NCBI GenBank assembly: GCA_021613535.1
Contig: CP075496.1
Location: 8,060,001-8,124,000, forward strand
Source of the DNA: Adineta vaga
Lineage: Eukaryota > Rotifera
Length of the DNA stretch: 64,000 bases
Direction of reading: 5' to 3'
Position 1 is the first letter of the stretch; every line of letters starts with the position of its first letter. Below the pieces are notes generated by a model, which was given only the letters and a program-made list of their open reading frames with translations, searched no databases and was not told where the DNA came from. This document shows, piece after piece, positions 24,391-36,016 of the stretch. The translations under genes were made by a program, and so were the position numbers.

Positions 24391-24859
24391 ATGTCAACTG
24401 AAGCGACTAAAACCGCTAAGGAACCATTTGTTCCTAAATATGAAATCTCTGCAGGTCTTCACAAAGGTCGTAAATTGGAAAAATTCGTCACAAAACGTAT
24501 TCGACCAACACGTCGTACACAAGTAGAAATTTTTTCCAATTGATCAATTTCGATTTCTATTTTTGATTTTGATTTTAAGAAAAAAAGTAAACGAGTTAAA
24601 TTCGTTCGTGATCTTGTTCGTGAACTCGTTGGTTTTATGCCATATGAACGACGAGCAATGGAATTGATGAAGGTCGGACGAGATAAACGTGCATTTAAAT
24701 ATGTCAAAGCCCGTGTATGTATTTCAAAAATCTATCAAAGATTGATTTTACGAATCTTATGAAATTTCTTTCTTTTAGTTAGGAAGCCATCAACGAGCCA
24801 AGAAGAAACGTGATGAACTCCAAGCCGCTATTCTTGCTCAACGCAAAGCACATAAATAA
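24391..24859 (+). CDS. RPL36: Ribosomal protein eL36
   Basis: Exons 24391-24522, 24580-24714, 24779-24859; 115 aa, close to the usual 105. The family pattern is clear: [14 protein letters not shown] near the start, then [20 protein letters not shown] and [20 protein letters not shown], ending in a basic helix with [16 protein letters not shown]. It is a component of the large cytosolic ribosomal subunit. AATAAA-type signals follow the stop at once. The N-terminal extension [12 protein letters not shown] is longer than in vertebrates. Confidence 0.95.
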
Positions 24860-24973
24860 AACCAATCGAAAACTTTGTTTATGCTTTGTTTTTAAAAGAA
24901 AACTAAATAAATAAAAACGAAACATCATATACAACAATAGATATTCTTCATTTTTCCTTCTTGAAGATTCATC

Positions 24974-25214
24974 ATGGATAGAACATCAATGCATGATCCA
25001 TCGATGACACCATCATCAAATACAATACCGAGTAGTAGTAGTAGTACGACAACGAATCTATTGAATCAGATAGGAATGAAAACAACGATCTATATTTGTG
25101 GAGAATGTCATAAAGATAATGAATTAAAATCGACGGATGTTATTCGATGTAAAATTGCATTCATTTTGTTTTTCTTCTGTAGGTAATGAATGTGAATATC
25201 GGATTTTATATTAA
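24974..25214 (+). pseudogene. POLR2K: POLR2K (RPABC4/Rpb12) copy with in-frame stop before the basic tail
   Basis: Exon 1 (24974-25148) has a Ser/Thr-rich lead followed by [20 protein letters not shown] and IR, matching Rpb12. The intron 25149-25182 is only 34 nt. Exon 2 (25183-25214) gives CNECEYRILY, completing the CxxC..CxxC zinc ribbon. The next codon, 25212-25214, is TAA, and directly after it the same frame reads KKRTK before TAG at 25230. KKRTK is the conserved basic tail expected right after the Tyr. The reading frame is thus whole apart from the stop, which would remove the tail. Rpb12 is a shared zinc-ribbon subunit of RNA polymerases I, II and III. Either this is a decaying copy with another elsewhere, or the stop is an assembly error, or the tail has become dispensable. 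With the stop, the product is 68 aa. Confidence 0.6.
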
Positions 25215-25232
25215 AAAAAACGAACAAAATAG

Positions 25233-25714
25233 TTGATTGTATACGATGATCGATAGATTTTCTTCTTGTATTTTTGTTCTCTATACAGATTAAAGAGAAA
25301 TATGTCAGATATATCAATAAATAAAACGAATATCTTGTATAAGAAAAATTCAAAATAAAACAACTATAATTGATGAAGTCAATTATAGCAAAGTGGATTT
25401 ATCCATTTTCCATTGAAATTAACAACTTAAAATCTGAACATGTTCTCTATTGTTTTCTAATCTTAAAAGTATCTTTTCTCATTAGATGGTGATAAGAATC
25501 AAGATATGAAGATAGTTTTGTTCTTTGAAGTGTGACCGAAAACTAAATATGTACATATATCAACATTGTTTATTCAAGGAAGAGAGATATCGAAGGGAGA
25601 AGAAGAAATCAAACTGAAGCGACGTGTTCAAATAAACATTTATTTGAATAGTAGATAGAAAGAAATCAAATATCATTTGAAAGACGAGGTCATTTCACAT
25701 CGGTCAGATCTATC
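25233..25714. other. Spacer before the Ig gene pair
   Basis: AT-rich, no coding exon seen. It contains the 3' end of the POLR2K transcript and the promoter of the Ig/chitin-binding-like gene. Confidence 0.5.
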
Positions 25715-26934
25715 ATGAAATATATCCAAGGTAAAATTAAAATCTTTCCATTGATCATTTTCATTTAATTTCCAATAAAGGTTCATCTTTCGTATGGTTT
25801 CTTATCACAACAATTTCAGCTGTAACTATTTCACCACATGGTGGTTATTTGTCAGTTGATGAAGGAGCTGATTTATATATCGAATGTATTGGTACTAATC
25901 CACAATGGATTATCGCGCAACGGCTAACATCTGATACAGCTCAGTAAAATTGATTTTATTAAATGTAGAAAAAAAATTAATTCTTTTCTATTCTTTATAG
26001 TATTTCTACAGAATTAATCGAATATAATCGAAAATCAATTTTAACGATTCATGGAATGGATGGAACTCTTGCAGGTCCATATCTTTGTCAGACAAATGAA
26101 AGTGTTTCAACAATTATTCTTCAATTAATAAGTGAGAAAAAAGTTCAATAGATGAATAGTATTCGAAAAGAAGACTTTCGATTTTAGAACGTAAATCTGA
26201 TATGACAAAACAGATTCGTTTTATGAGTACAACTACTAATCAAACTGTTGTACATGGAGATCATGTTCGATTGAATTGTTTTGCTCAATATTATAGCGAA
26301 AAAGTATATGAAAACTAGGAAATATCAGATCATTTCATTGATTTCTGTATTCGAAGGCAATGGATTCACCTTATCTTCCGAAACTTCTCTGGTTTTTCGA
26401 ACGACGACAAATACATAATAATAGTAAATTATTAAATTTGAACTTTTATGTTTTTTAATAATTCATATTGTTTATTTGTAAACTAGGTGAAAAATATGTT
26501 TTGGGTACTGATAGTTTAGTTATTCGAGATTTTAATTATTATGATCAAGGTGTTTATTATTGTCGAGCTTTTATAACATTACGAAACAGTTTTCTCAGTA
26601 AACTCTATCCAATCTATGTTCAATTACAAAGTAATAAAGAATTGATTGGATGAATTATTTCATTTTCAAACATTGAATTTTCATTTCATTCAAGATGCAT
26701 CATCATTTATCAACGATACATTTCTATCAAAGATTGAAAATAAAAAATGCATTGATTTTCACGAACATCTCATTACGAATAATACAATAACCTATTGTAA
26801 TACGGATGGTTATGTATCAAATCAAACATGTCCAATCAATCAAATTTGGTATGAAGATTATTTACAATGTATTCCATCAACGAGTATGTCATTTTTTTGT
26901 TTAATTATGTTATATAGGAAAAGTGTTTGACTAA
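25715..26934 (+). CDS. Secreted two-Ig protein with chitin-binding-like C-terminus (VCBP-like)
   Basis: Exons 25715-25730, 25781-25943, 26001-26131, 26188-26303, 26357-26423, 26487-26630, 26695-26883, 26918-26934; 280 aa, phases consistent. A signal peptide (about residues 1-20, FVWFLITTISAV) is followed by Ig domain 1 (Cys in YIECIGTNPQW, Cys in GPYLCQ) and Ig domain 2 (RLNCFAQ, LLWFFERR, then YDQGVYYCR). A module of about 60 residues on one exon has four Cys with ITYCNTDGY, QTCPINQIW and YLQC, the spacing of a type-2 chitin-binding (peritrophin/CBM14) domain, though with four rather than six Cys. It ends five residues later without a membrane segment. Signal-Ig-Ig-CBM14 is the plan of VCBPs, secreted gut immune lectins of amphioxus and Ciona. 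Possible splicing onward to the Ig pair at 27438 (compatible phase) is the alternative. Confidence 0.6.
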
Positions 26935-27396
26935 AGAATAGAAGTGAATTGAATTGAAGTTCGGAAATATTGATATGTCTGAAGGAATCATATCAAATTA
27001 CTTGAAGTATATCATTGAGATGCGTCAATTTGACAGCACTCAGAATATTCTTTTCAATAAAAGAAAAATTAATGATGTAGAAAAATTCACTAAGAGTTCT
27101 TTTTTTTCTTCCCTTGATACAATTATTAGAATACACTTTAGTAAACTCAGTTGAATATGTTATTAATTCATCTCAACACATATTGATAAGATATAAAGAT
27201 TTCAGACGAATTGAGGAATAATAATATTCTATTTACAGTTTTAAATATATATATATATATATGATAAATAGCATGGTTCCTTGTTCTAATAAGTATTTTT
27301 TTGAAATAGGAAAGAAAACGGAACTAGATCTTTTCCTGTAACAATATCTTTTAACTATTTTTTTTCATCTATTGAAACTTGTTATTAACAAAATAA
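26935..27396. other. Spacer or long intron between the two Ig units
   Basis: Very AT-rich, with a (TA) run at about 27246-27263. The frame at 26954-27154 has no family likeness. If both Ig units are one gene, this is most of a 554-nt intron from 26884 to 27437. Confidence 0.45.
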
Positions 27397-28330
27397 ATGA
27401 TAATCTTGAAAAGAAGAATCTTTCTATTCTATATAGATCATAATCAAATTTTACAAATTTTCCCTAATCTTTCTCATATAAATGTGGAATTGGGTCGTAT
27501 ATATACATTTCTTTGTCAATCAAACGATCAACATGTGGAACCAGAGTGGACTTATGAAAATGGCACGATTATTGGAGCGAGTACATCAACCGATCAACAG
27601 TAAAATTACATGCACAAGTTTGAAATCTAAATGTATTTTGTTATTTTAATAGAATAACAACATATACATTAAGTGATCCTCATGCACTCTATCTCCGGTT
27701 AGCACCGGTTACGATCGGCACGTATATTTGTCGTTCACATTCTCCAGCAAGCCCAATGAATCAAACGGAAGTAACAGTAACAACGACATCGATTACTTTG
27801 ACAGCACAAAGTCAGTTCGAATTAAACGGCAAAAAAGTCTTTTTTCCTAATGAAAAATGTTCTATGCTTTCTTGTTCTTTGTTTTTTTTTATTAGTAATT
27901 GCGGAAACTAATGGAATATCATTTCAATCATCAACATTACCAGAATATCATGTTCGAACAAATTCAACATTATTCATTGCTTGTCGACCAGAATATTTCG
28001 ATTTTCAATTAAAAAGAAATTCAACATCTGTAACAATTGCTCATCTCATTCGTCTCAATGGTAATCGATGGGAAAAAAAATGAATTTTTGTTTTCATCAT
28101 TTCTCTGTTTAGATAATCATCATTTTCAACTTTCCGAAACGATGGATGGTCTACTTATTGATCGTATAGGAAAGAACGAAAGTGGAATGTATTTATGTCA
28201 CGGTAAAATTCCATTACCGAATCAATTGATCAGCTCAATTTATCCTGTTATGGTTTTTATTTCTGATCCATTATGTAAGAATATCATTTTTTTATATATT
28301 TTTTTGCACTGGTTTTTCTGTATTCTAGAA
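27397..28330 (+). CDS. Second tandem Ig pair (two Ig domains, no chitin-binding exon)
   Basis: Exons from 27438 (or from ATG 27397 read through) to 27599, 27653-27810, 27896-28060, 28113-28274, then TAA completed at 28329-28330. Ig domain 1 has TFLCQS, EPEWTYENG and GTYICRS; Ig domain 2 has FIACRPEYF and SGMYLCHG. Exon phases and layout mirror the Ig part of the gene just upstream, so the two look like a tandem duplication. There is no chitin-binding-like exon and no membrane segment. The start is weak: the ATG at 27397 gives only a poor hydrophobic leader, and CTATATAG before 27438 is a good acceptor in phase 1, the phase left open by the upstream gene at 26883. A single four-Ig transcript is therefore possible. 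Confidence 0.5.
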
Positions 28331-29303
28331 AAGAAGAAAGAAACGAGAAGAAATAACACGTTCTTGTCGGCAAATAGAAATTACATGACTTGTCTCCCTC
28401 TCTTTCCCCTCTCTCTCACTCTTTTCTTTTGCTTTGTTTCATATTATTCTTGTCTGTTTTACTTCTCTCTCTTTTTTTTTCAAAAAAAATAAAAAATAAA
28501 AAAAAATCATTTTAGTCGATCTATAAAAACACATAATTACCAACAACAAAAGCAGTTTAATACAAAGGTGGTATATATATACATTATTATTTCTAATGAT
28601 TGACTACTCACTAGGGAGGAAAATAAGCGAGTTTGAGTATTGTTGATTTTTTCTTTCCAAATGATTGCTCAGTCATTTATATATTTACACATGTCAATAG
28701 AATACAATTTACATGCACGATACACGCAAATGTTTGTTTGAAAATGAAAGAATTATGGTAAAATAGATATTGTTCTTGCAGAATTTAAGTCTAAGTATCT
28801 TGAAATAAGCAGATTGTCTTTCATATCAAATCCGGTTAATTCAGATATTTATTCAAGCGAAAATCAAGAATAAAGACATTCATACAGACCTTTTATATAC
28901 AAAAGACACAGACTTTTCATGTCTTTGGTAAATATTCAGATAGAATTTGACTGAGTAATTGAGGAAGAAAAACTCTTATTTTCAATCGATTATTTTCTAA
29001 CTAAATGAGATATATGCATCAAAAAAGTTTCCTCTATTTTTTTTCTTTTTCTCTATCTTCCTCCTTTTTTCTTCTTCTCTCAACTCTCAAAGATTATGAT
29101 TACTTTTCTTTTGCTTCGGAAATAGTAGAGATGACAATAAAGCTGCTCTTACTAATTCCTTCTATATTCATTCATTCATACACTTGATTCTTTATATTCA
29201 TATTGTAAAATAACTTTAGATAAGATATAGATACATTCAACATCGTCTCTCCCTTGAGCGATAATCATCTATCACACAAGCAAATCAAGATACAACATGT
29301 TAC
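28331..29303. other. Spacer after the Ig pair
   Basis: Pyrimidine-rich around 28390-28480, AT-rich elsewhere. I looked for a second chitin-binding-like exon (YC..G..CP..C pattern) and found none. No coding exon supported. Confidence 0.5.
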
Positions 29304-30577
29304 ATGGAAATTGTAAATCATATTCGACGAATTCTTCTGCCTGAAGAATTCTTATTTCTTTTCTCTTTTTGGTTTTTAGTACGTTGACGATAATAACGAT
29401 CGTTACACATCTCGATGGTCTGTTGGCGAATTTAGAGATCGACAAACAAATATATCGGTTTTTGCAAGAATCAATGAAGAATATGCGGATGCTGAACATT
29501 TTTTTGATTTTACAAGAAAAACTGCTTCCATTCTGTTTCGAACAAGTAATTTTTGTCTAAAACCAGAACTATATCTGACAGTCTGTCTACTTAGAAGGGG
29601 CATCATTATTCTTTGCAGCGTCTCTCGTCTTACCAATAATTATGATCAGTGTTGGTAAGATTTGCTTTTCTTTTATAAAACTATATTTTCTTTTTCAACT
29701 CTACTCGATGTGTAGGTATCTCAAATTTAGAAGAATGTCCATTAAATCGTAATATTCCGGTGTTCGTACTTGTCGGTGGTGCTATAGCTTTATTGAAATT
29801 ATTACAAGTGCTTTGGAAACAATACAATCGTCATAGTGCTCCAGCTGAAGAAGAAGGCAATGATACTCAAAATGGCTCGGTATGATTTGAATTCTTGGAA
29901 AAATCAGCTTATGTTTCTTTCTTTCTTTCTTTGTTTTGTATTATCTCTGTCGAGACTTGTAAGACTCATGAGATTAAGTTAATTACATCAAAGAGGAATA
30001 TATTCAAGTTTCATATGTAATAAATCACATGAACATTATTAGAATATGTTCTCTTCACACTTCTTCTAACACATTAATATAAAATCAAAATATTTTGCAT
30101 TTCTTGACCCAAAAGAAAAGAAATATTTCTATAAGTGTTATATTTAAGTGATATTTTTGTCTTTAAATAGAAATATAAGTTTTTATGTGAAGTATAATAA
30201 ATTTCAAGTATTCTTTCGATTAGACTTCGATAAATGTTGATTTTATAGAAGAGAACTATTTTCTTATCGATGTCTAATCAATTCAATATCTTCTATAGGC
30301 ATTTATGGATGTTCTTACGACACTTTTTCTTATTGCTTGGTTTATCTATGGTAATTATCTAATTTGGTATCATCGTCTACCACGTTTTGAACAAACAACA
30401 GAAGATCCGGAAAATTGGTGTTCAAAAAATGTTTATTCTTTAACAATAATTAGTGTCGCTTATACATATGCAACTGTTACATTAATGATATTAATTGTTG
30501 TTATTGTTGTCTTTACTATTCATTTTCAATATCGTCGTCGTGCCATCCAAGAAGCAAAAGAAGCCGGATGTACCTGA
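29304..30577 (+). CDS. TMEM272-like four-pass membrane protein
   Basis: Exons 29304-29312 (MEI, tentative), 29380-29545, 29595-29654, 29716-29879, 30299-30577; 225 aa. After a hydrophilic N-terminus of about 60 residues come four hydrophobic helices: ASLFFAASLVLPIIMISVGI, IPVFVLVGGAIALLKLLQVL, TTLFLIAWFIYGNYLIWY and TYATVTLMILIVVIVVFTI. The short loop LEECPLNRNIP after helix 1 and the WCSKNVYSLTII motif before helix 4 are the pattern of invertebrate TMEM272-like proteins. Function is unknown. The 9-nt first coding exon is supported only by phase and a GT donor. The 419-nt last intron is unusually long. The stop lies 96 bp from the stop of the convergent Ig gene. Confidence 0.7.
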
Positions 30578-30673
30578 TGAACTTATATATTTCTTAGTTT
30601 TCTTTTTCTTTCGTTTAATAAATAGAATTATATCACTGTAAAAACTCACACAAAACATGTACAAATATGAATG

Positions 30674-33600
30674 TTATCTTTCAAATCGTCGCAATCGGAA
30701 GACTAAGATGATGAAAATCAAAAGTTTGAGTAATTGAGTAGATGTTTGTAGACAATGGGAAGACGAACTGATATAAATACCACGTTCAATATACACATAT
30801 GTTGTGGTAGGAACTAATGTTGTTGTTGTTGTTGTTGCTGTTGTTGTTGTACGAAAATGTTTTCGAGTATGATTTAATCTTGATGAAGAATTTTTTGTAT
30901 ATCGATGAAATTTTTTCGTTGTAGATGTATAGGTCGTTGTAGACGAAACAATTGTTTCTTCTAGTTATAATGAAGATATGTTTTATGAAATAGAAAAATG
31001 AAAATTTTGAAAAGAAGATGACATACTCAAGAGAAAGACCATGGCTTCTTTTCGTCCATGTATATTTTCAGCAATACAATTATATTGTCCAAAATCATCT
31101 TCATTCGTTAACTAGATAAAAGTTTATTTAGATATGATGATGATAAATAAAAATAAATCATGTCTACTTGAAGATTCAATCGATTTAAAATCATTGTTTG
31201 ATTGATGTGAATATTATTCATTCGATTTTCTGTAATTAAACTTCCTTTCTTCTCCCATGTTATACGAGCTAGTGGTCGACTTGAAACTGAGCATTCGAGT
31301 GTTATATTTTGATATAATTGACTTTGTATTAAATCATTGTTAATCATAACAATAGGTGAAACTAAATATATATATATACATAATCGTTCGTTTTTTTTGA
31401 TTGTAGATAGAAACTTGAACTTACATTCAACATTAATTGTAAAGACACGATTTGATGCTGGTAAAACACCATTATCAGCAATACATTCAACTGTACGTGG
31501 AAATTGATTACTAACGGATGAAATAAACCATATATTGCTATTGTCGGGCGGTACTAAGACAAACAAACATGTGAAGTTTATATGTATATATTAAAACAAA
31601 GGTGTGAACACGATTCTATTGTTCTTTTGCATAACACAATCATTCTCTATGTTTTACTCACTACGCAGCTTCAAAAGTGCGTGTGAAGAAAAAAACAAGA
31701 TGATTGAATATAGACTGTCATTAATATGTCTACTTACTTAGATCAATTCGATTCGTATCAATATCACGAATACGCCAACGTATACGTGGTAATGGTGTGC
31801 CTTCAGCACGACATAATAATGTTAATGATGTACCACTTTGGATAGAAATAATTGAAGGATTTGGACGAAAATCGATAATTCGTGGTGGAACTAAAAATTC
31901 AGTGTGTGAATAAAATTGAGAAAGAGATGATTTTTTATTTTACCTTGAACGGTGAGAAATATTCGTTTCGTTTTTCTTGGTTCAGTATTAATTTGACATT
32001 GATATTCACCTTGATCATCTTCATTCACACGATCAATAATTAAATTATAAGACCCTACATAATCAGATTCAAGTCGATAATGATCTTTATTCGAATAGAC
32101 AACACCATCAAAAGCAATCAATGTTAGTTGTTCATTATTTGTTTGATTTCCACCTAGATTTGTTCGATCGATTTTTTGCCAAAGAACCTAAATAGACAAT
32201 TTAATAATATAATTCATAATTAGCATGTCCAAGGCGGAGAAAACAATCATCGATACATTTATTGATTGACTACCATCAATTTCATTATATTAGTTTAAGT
32301 ATACAGTATGAAGAGAGTTCAAAGACAATTCACAAGTAATTATCGAACTTGTCGAAAGTTTCATTACAATTGGTGTATACTTAAATTTCAGCCAAACATG
32401 TGTGTATATGAGTGTCTATATATCTAACCTTGTAATCGAACTCTAATGTCTTTTTCACACACACACACACACACACACGTTCATTCATTCTATTCACAAG
32501 AGACAGACATACAATCATCATCTTCCGGTTCGTCGCCATCCTACATATGGAAATTTTCAACTTGATCATGTCTTTTCACAATGCAATATGTTGCGCGTCT
32601 GTGCGCCAATGCAAATAATCGTTCCAAATATCAAATTATCCATATCGAACAATAAAATCAAACAAATCGTCTTTTCCTTTCTCTCTTATATGTAAATAAT
32701 TGCTTTCTTCCACCGACTGATCATGTCTCATAGAGATATTGACAGGTTGTGTTTGTTTTCGAAACATGATTTTCTTCTCATGTCACCCTCATGAAATCAA
32801 AGTCGATAATATATATTAAACCGATGTTTATTTTTCCTATCATGAGAAAGTAATATCAAAATTCAGTTGATGAACTTACCTTGAATGAACGAATTTCTGA
32901 AACATAACATGTTAAGACACATTTTCCACTAACTGATACAGTATAATTTTCCGATGTTGTATCGAAAGCCACACTTGAACCAGCTAAATGCATGAGAATA
33001 TACAATAACAACAGCATAGCATTTGATCAATCTTGTTTCTATGATTTTTCTGTCTCTCACACAAGGTGTCAAGTAAAATGGACAAACGTTTTCTTCGTTC
33101 AGTACACACGCATAGTTTTATTCTCTTTTCTCTTCTTCTCTCTTGCTTTCACATTTTTTTCTCTCTCTCTCCCTCTCTTCCCTCTCCTCTTTCTTTCTTT
33201 CTCTTTTTCTACTCGATTATTCCAAAACATTGAACGCTTGTATGCATCTCAAATAAAAAAAAAAGAAATGCGTTCATGTCCAAACGAACGCCTGCTGCTA
33301 ATTATCTTTGTTATTCCATGTTCACTGATCCTATTGAAATCAGCCTCAAGCTGAATTAGAGAGAAAATGAAAATGAATTGACCGACTAGTACGACGGATG
33401 CTTGTCGGATAATTGAAAGATGAGTGATGTTTGAAAAAAAATATATCAATCGGGTGTGGCAGTTTTGAACATGGTAAGCATGAATGACCAAGGTCATTGG
33501 ATATTAGAAACGCTTGAACAATAATGATTATTCTTATTTATATCAAAAGCAGGTAGTGAATTGAACCGACATTAGTTAAAAAGGAAATCAACTTGGTATG

Positions 33601-34661
33601 GGGGATTTTCCAGACGAATGATGTGTTATTAGCAAGAAACATCTGTTTATAAATTTGATAAGATTTAAGAAGAAGAAGAAGAAGAAAAAGTTTGTGAACT
33701 GTTGCATAATTGCTGTTCAATTCAATCGTTCATTTCAAACGATAGAATGGGACATTATTATCTGTTTGACAGTTGTTACGAACAAAAGGACGAGTCTATA
33801 CTCAAGAGACGTTTCTAACTAATCGTATTTTCAATCGATATTATCAGATAAATATGGTACGATGAATCGAACGTTCTCAATACGAGAGAGAAAAAAAAGC
33901 GAGAAGAGAAAATTTGAACAAAGATTTCTTGTCATAGTTTCTTCATGAGCTGTTCAAAAGAAGCCCTAAAGGCAAAAAATGGATTAAAGAATTCATTTGT
34001 AAAGTAGTTATACAGAGAAGAAAGCTGCATTACTGAGTTAATCTTTTATCTTCCTGCCGGCATCTCTATTTGACATTCGAAAAATTGATTGCTTTTCTTT
34101 TCTTACATGAATCATTGTCAAATTTCAGATAATTTTCACAATTTTATAGGCAACTCACTCACCTAGATAGAATCTCTCACATACATTCTCTCCAGAATAA
34201 TCATCTACACCTGAATTATACGTTTTTCTAGGAAAGTAAAATTTTACTGTATATAACGTTGAACATATGTCAAATTTCTCATAATACATATTTATATCTA
34301 TCGCGATCGAAAAGTCATTTGATTAGAAAGTTAATTGAGCAGCTTTTCGTGCTCTAGTCAAAGAAGCAAGTAGCTTTCTCATTAAGATGTTAGCTTTTCA
34401 ATAGAAAATTGAATTGATCGTTAACTATTTCATTTCTTTGTTACTTGTCATAAAAATAAGTGAACTAGGTGATGAGATGTTCATCGCATTTATGAAAGAA
34501 AGATGAAATTGATTGATATATTCAAAGGAAAAATGAGCTTTTTAATTCGAAAACAAAAACTTACAAAGATCTTCTTCATTATTCGTAATCCAAAGTTTTT
34601 CAGGTCGATGAGCATTAATACAGCTTGTTACACTGAATAAGATCAATAGTAACCAGTACAT
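30674..34661 (-). CDS. Lachesin/IgLON-like adhesion protein, three Ig domains
   Basis: Exons (5' to 3') 34565-34661, 32880-32983, 31944-32187, 31738-31890, 31425-31553, 31168-31361, 31027-31111, 30674-30960; 430 aa, phases consistent. Signal peptide YWLLLILFSVTSCINA, then a V-type Ig (CVLTCYV, VLWQKIDR, DDQGEYQCQI), a C2 Ig (LTLLCRAEGTPLP, RIRWRI, RTVECIADN) and a third Ig (ITLECSVSSRPLARITWEKK, DDFGQYNCIAENIHGRKE). A Thr-rich stalk of about 50 residues precedes a C-terminal hydrophobic end (LLKLLIFIILVFRL) ending in basic residues. V-C2-C2 with a tail anchor is the lachesin/IgLON plan for neural or epithelial adhesion. The end could be a membrane anchor or a GPI signal. In Ig 2 the second Cys is in VECIADN rather than the usual YxC. 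Introns 1 (1.58 kb) and 2 (0.69 kb) are long for this genome. Confidence 0.8.
32455..32478. repeat. (CA)n microsatellite
   Basis: About 11 CA units inside intron 2 of the lachesin-like gene. A simple repeat with no sign of function. Confidence 0.9.
32984..34564 (-). other. Long first intron of the lachesin-like gene
   Basis: No exon seen in the 1.58 kb. It has a CT-rich tract at 33120-33215 on the plus strand and an AAG-type tract near 33669-33690. The open frame at 32992-33354 is a product of the pyrimidine tract. Confidence 0.55.
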
Positions 34662-35345
34662 ATTCTGTTAAATAAATGACAATCATAAAACAAGATGCAA
34701 AGAGAAGAAGAAAAAAAAAGAACAATATGATAAATGATGAACGGATGGGCTATTCAATTACAGTCTACAAGAGAATAGAGATATGTATAGTTAATCGGCA
34801 TTGTCAATAGTCATTGTCGAACTCAAGCAGGTAGTACTTAATAGATAATAAAATTACTCAGAAGATGAGTATACTTTCGCGAACTTCATTGCTATCGTAT
34901 GTGTAAGAATTTGTTCGCAAGAGAAGAACATCAATCGAATGTTAATAGTGAAACATTTCCGTCTTGATTCTAATTAAACCGTATGGTTTCCATATTAGCC
35001 AAGACTATAAAACAATACTAAATGCCAGAGATGATTATTGAATGATGTCATTTCTTCGTCTCGTATACAATGCTTCTACACATGATTAATTGTTCTCATT
35101 GTTATTTTACACTTGAACACCATGTGTACACACATCGATGATTAGGTCGAGTGATAGTAGAAGACGACATACGTAAGAAAACGAGAATCTTAACATCTGT
35201 TTATCAATACAGAGAAAAAAAAAGTTGATAGGCTAAATATTTGTTTATATACTTGTCCTTGTCTAAATAGTTCAGAACGATGTTCAAAATCACTTTTCCT
35301 TCACTTTCCCATTCTTGTAAGTAGATAATTAATATGAAATCTATC
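34662..35345. other. Spacer upstream of the lachesin-like gene
   Basis: Contains the promoter side of the lachesin-like gene. No exon or repeat recognised up to 35346, where similarity to the 3' flank of the nuclear receptor at 40083 begins. Confidence 0.5.
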
Positions 35346-36015
35346 TGATAACCAATAATGATATGTTTTGAAGTTTATCTTTTCAAATATGTTTTAATTT
35401 AATGAAAAAAAAAGAAAACAAATTCATCTGATAAGTTATAAACTTCAAAATGTTCGATGGTAAAAACTATACTTTTCAAATCTTCTGTCAAGCAAAAGAT
35501 AAATAATGTATTTTTTAACTTTATGTTGTTTACAACTTAGAAATTACATTCACTAATCTCATTCAATGAAAATTCAGCTTGTAATCTAATTTCATCAGCG
35601 AAATCCTGATGAACTTTGTTACTTTCATATATATTCGATGAGAGAGTCAAAGCATTCAGACGTTGTACTGCTTGAAAAAAAAATCATATTTATATAGCAC
35701 ATATCTCTATAGAAGTTCGACATAAACATTTTGACTACCAAATAAATGAAATACATCACATAACAAACTATCTTGAGAGGTTAGTTGTTTTGTAGTAACC
35801 ATATAACAATTCGATGAAAAAGTTAATATAGTAAGCATTAATTTTACAAGTGTCAAATCATAATCAAGTAATGTACTAATATATTTCGTACGCTGAACAT
35901 TATCAAAACCATATAGAGGTATTAGAGCATTTTCGCTATATCGATTATAAAATATACCAGCTTCACGAAATCAGCAATACATTCGATAAATGATTGTAAC
36001 GATGTATAAACTATA
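35346..36015 (-). pseudogene. Partial nuclear-receptor pseudogene (ligand-binding exon copy)
   Basis: Closely matches 40083-40890, the 3' flank and C-terminal part of the ligand-binding exon of the receptor at 40267-41596. The coding relic lies at about 35562-36015. It has lost three blocks relative to the intact copy: the codons for the C-terminus and stop (about 58 bp), 24 bp at about 35653, and about 90 bp at 35968. It also carries a frame-changing A-run at about 35674. No DNA-binding exons are present upstream. The match ends at 36015, right where a MITE-like terminus begins. No stable product is expected. Confidence 0.85.
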
Positions 36016-36016
36016 C

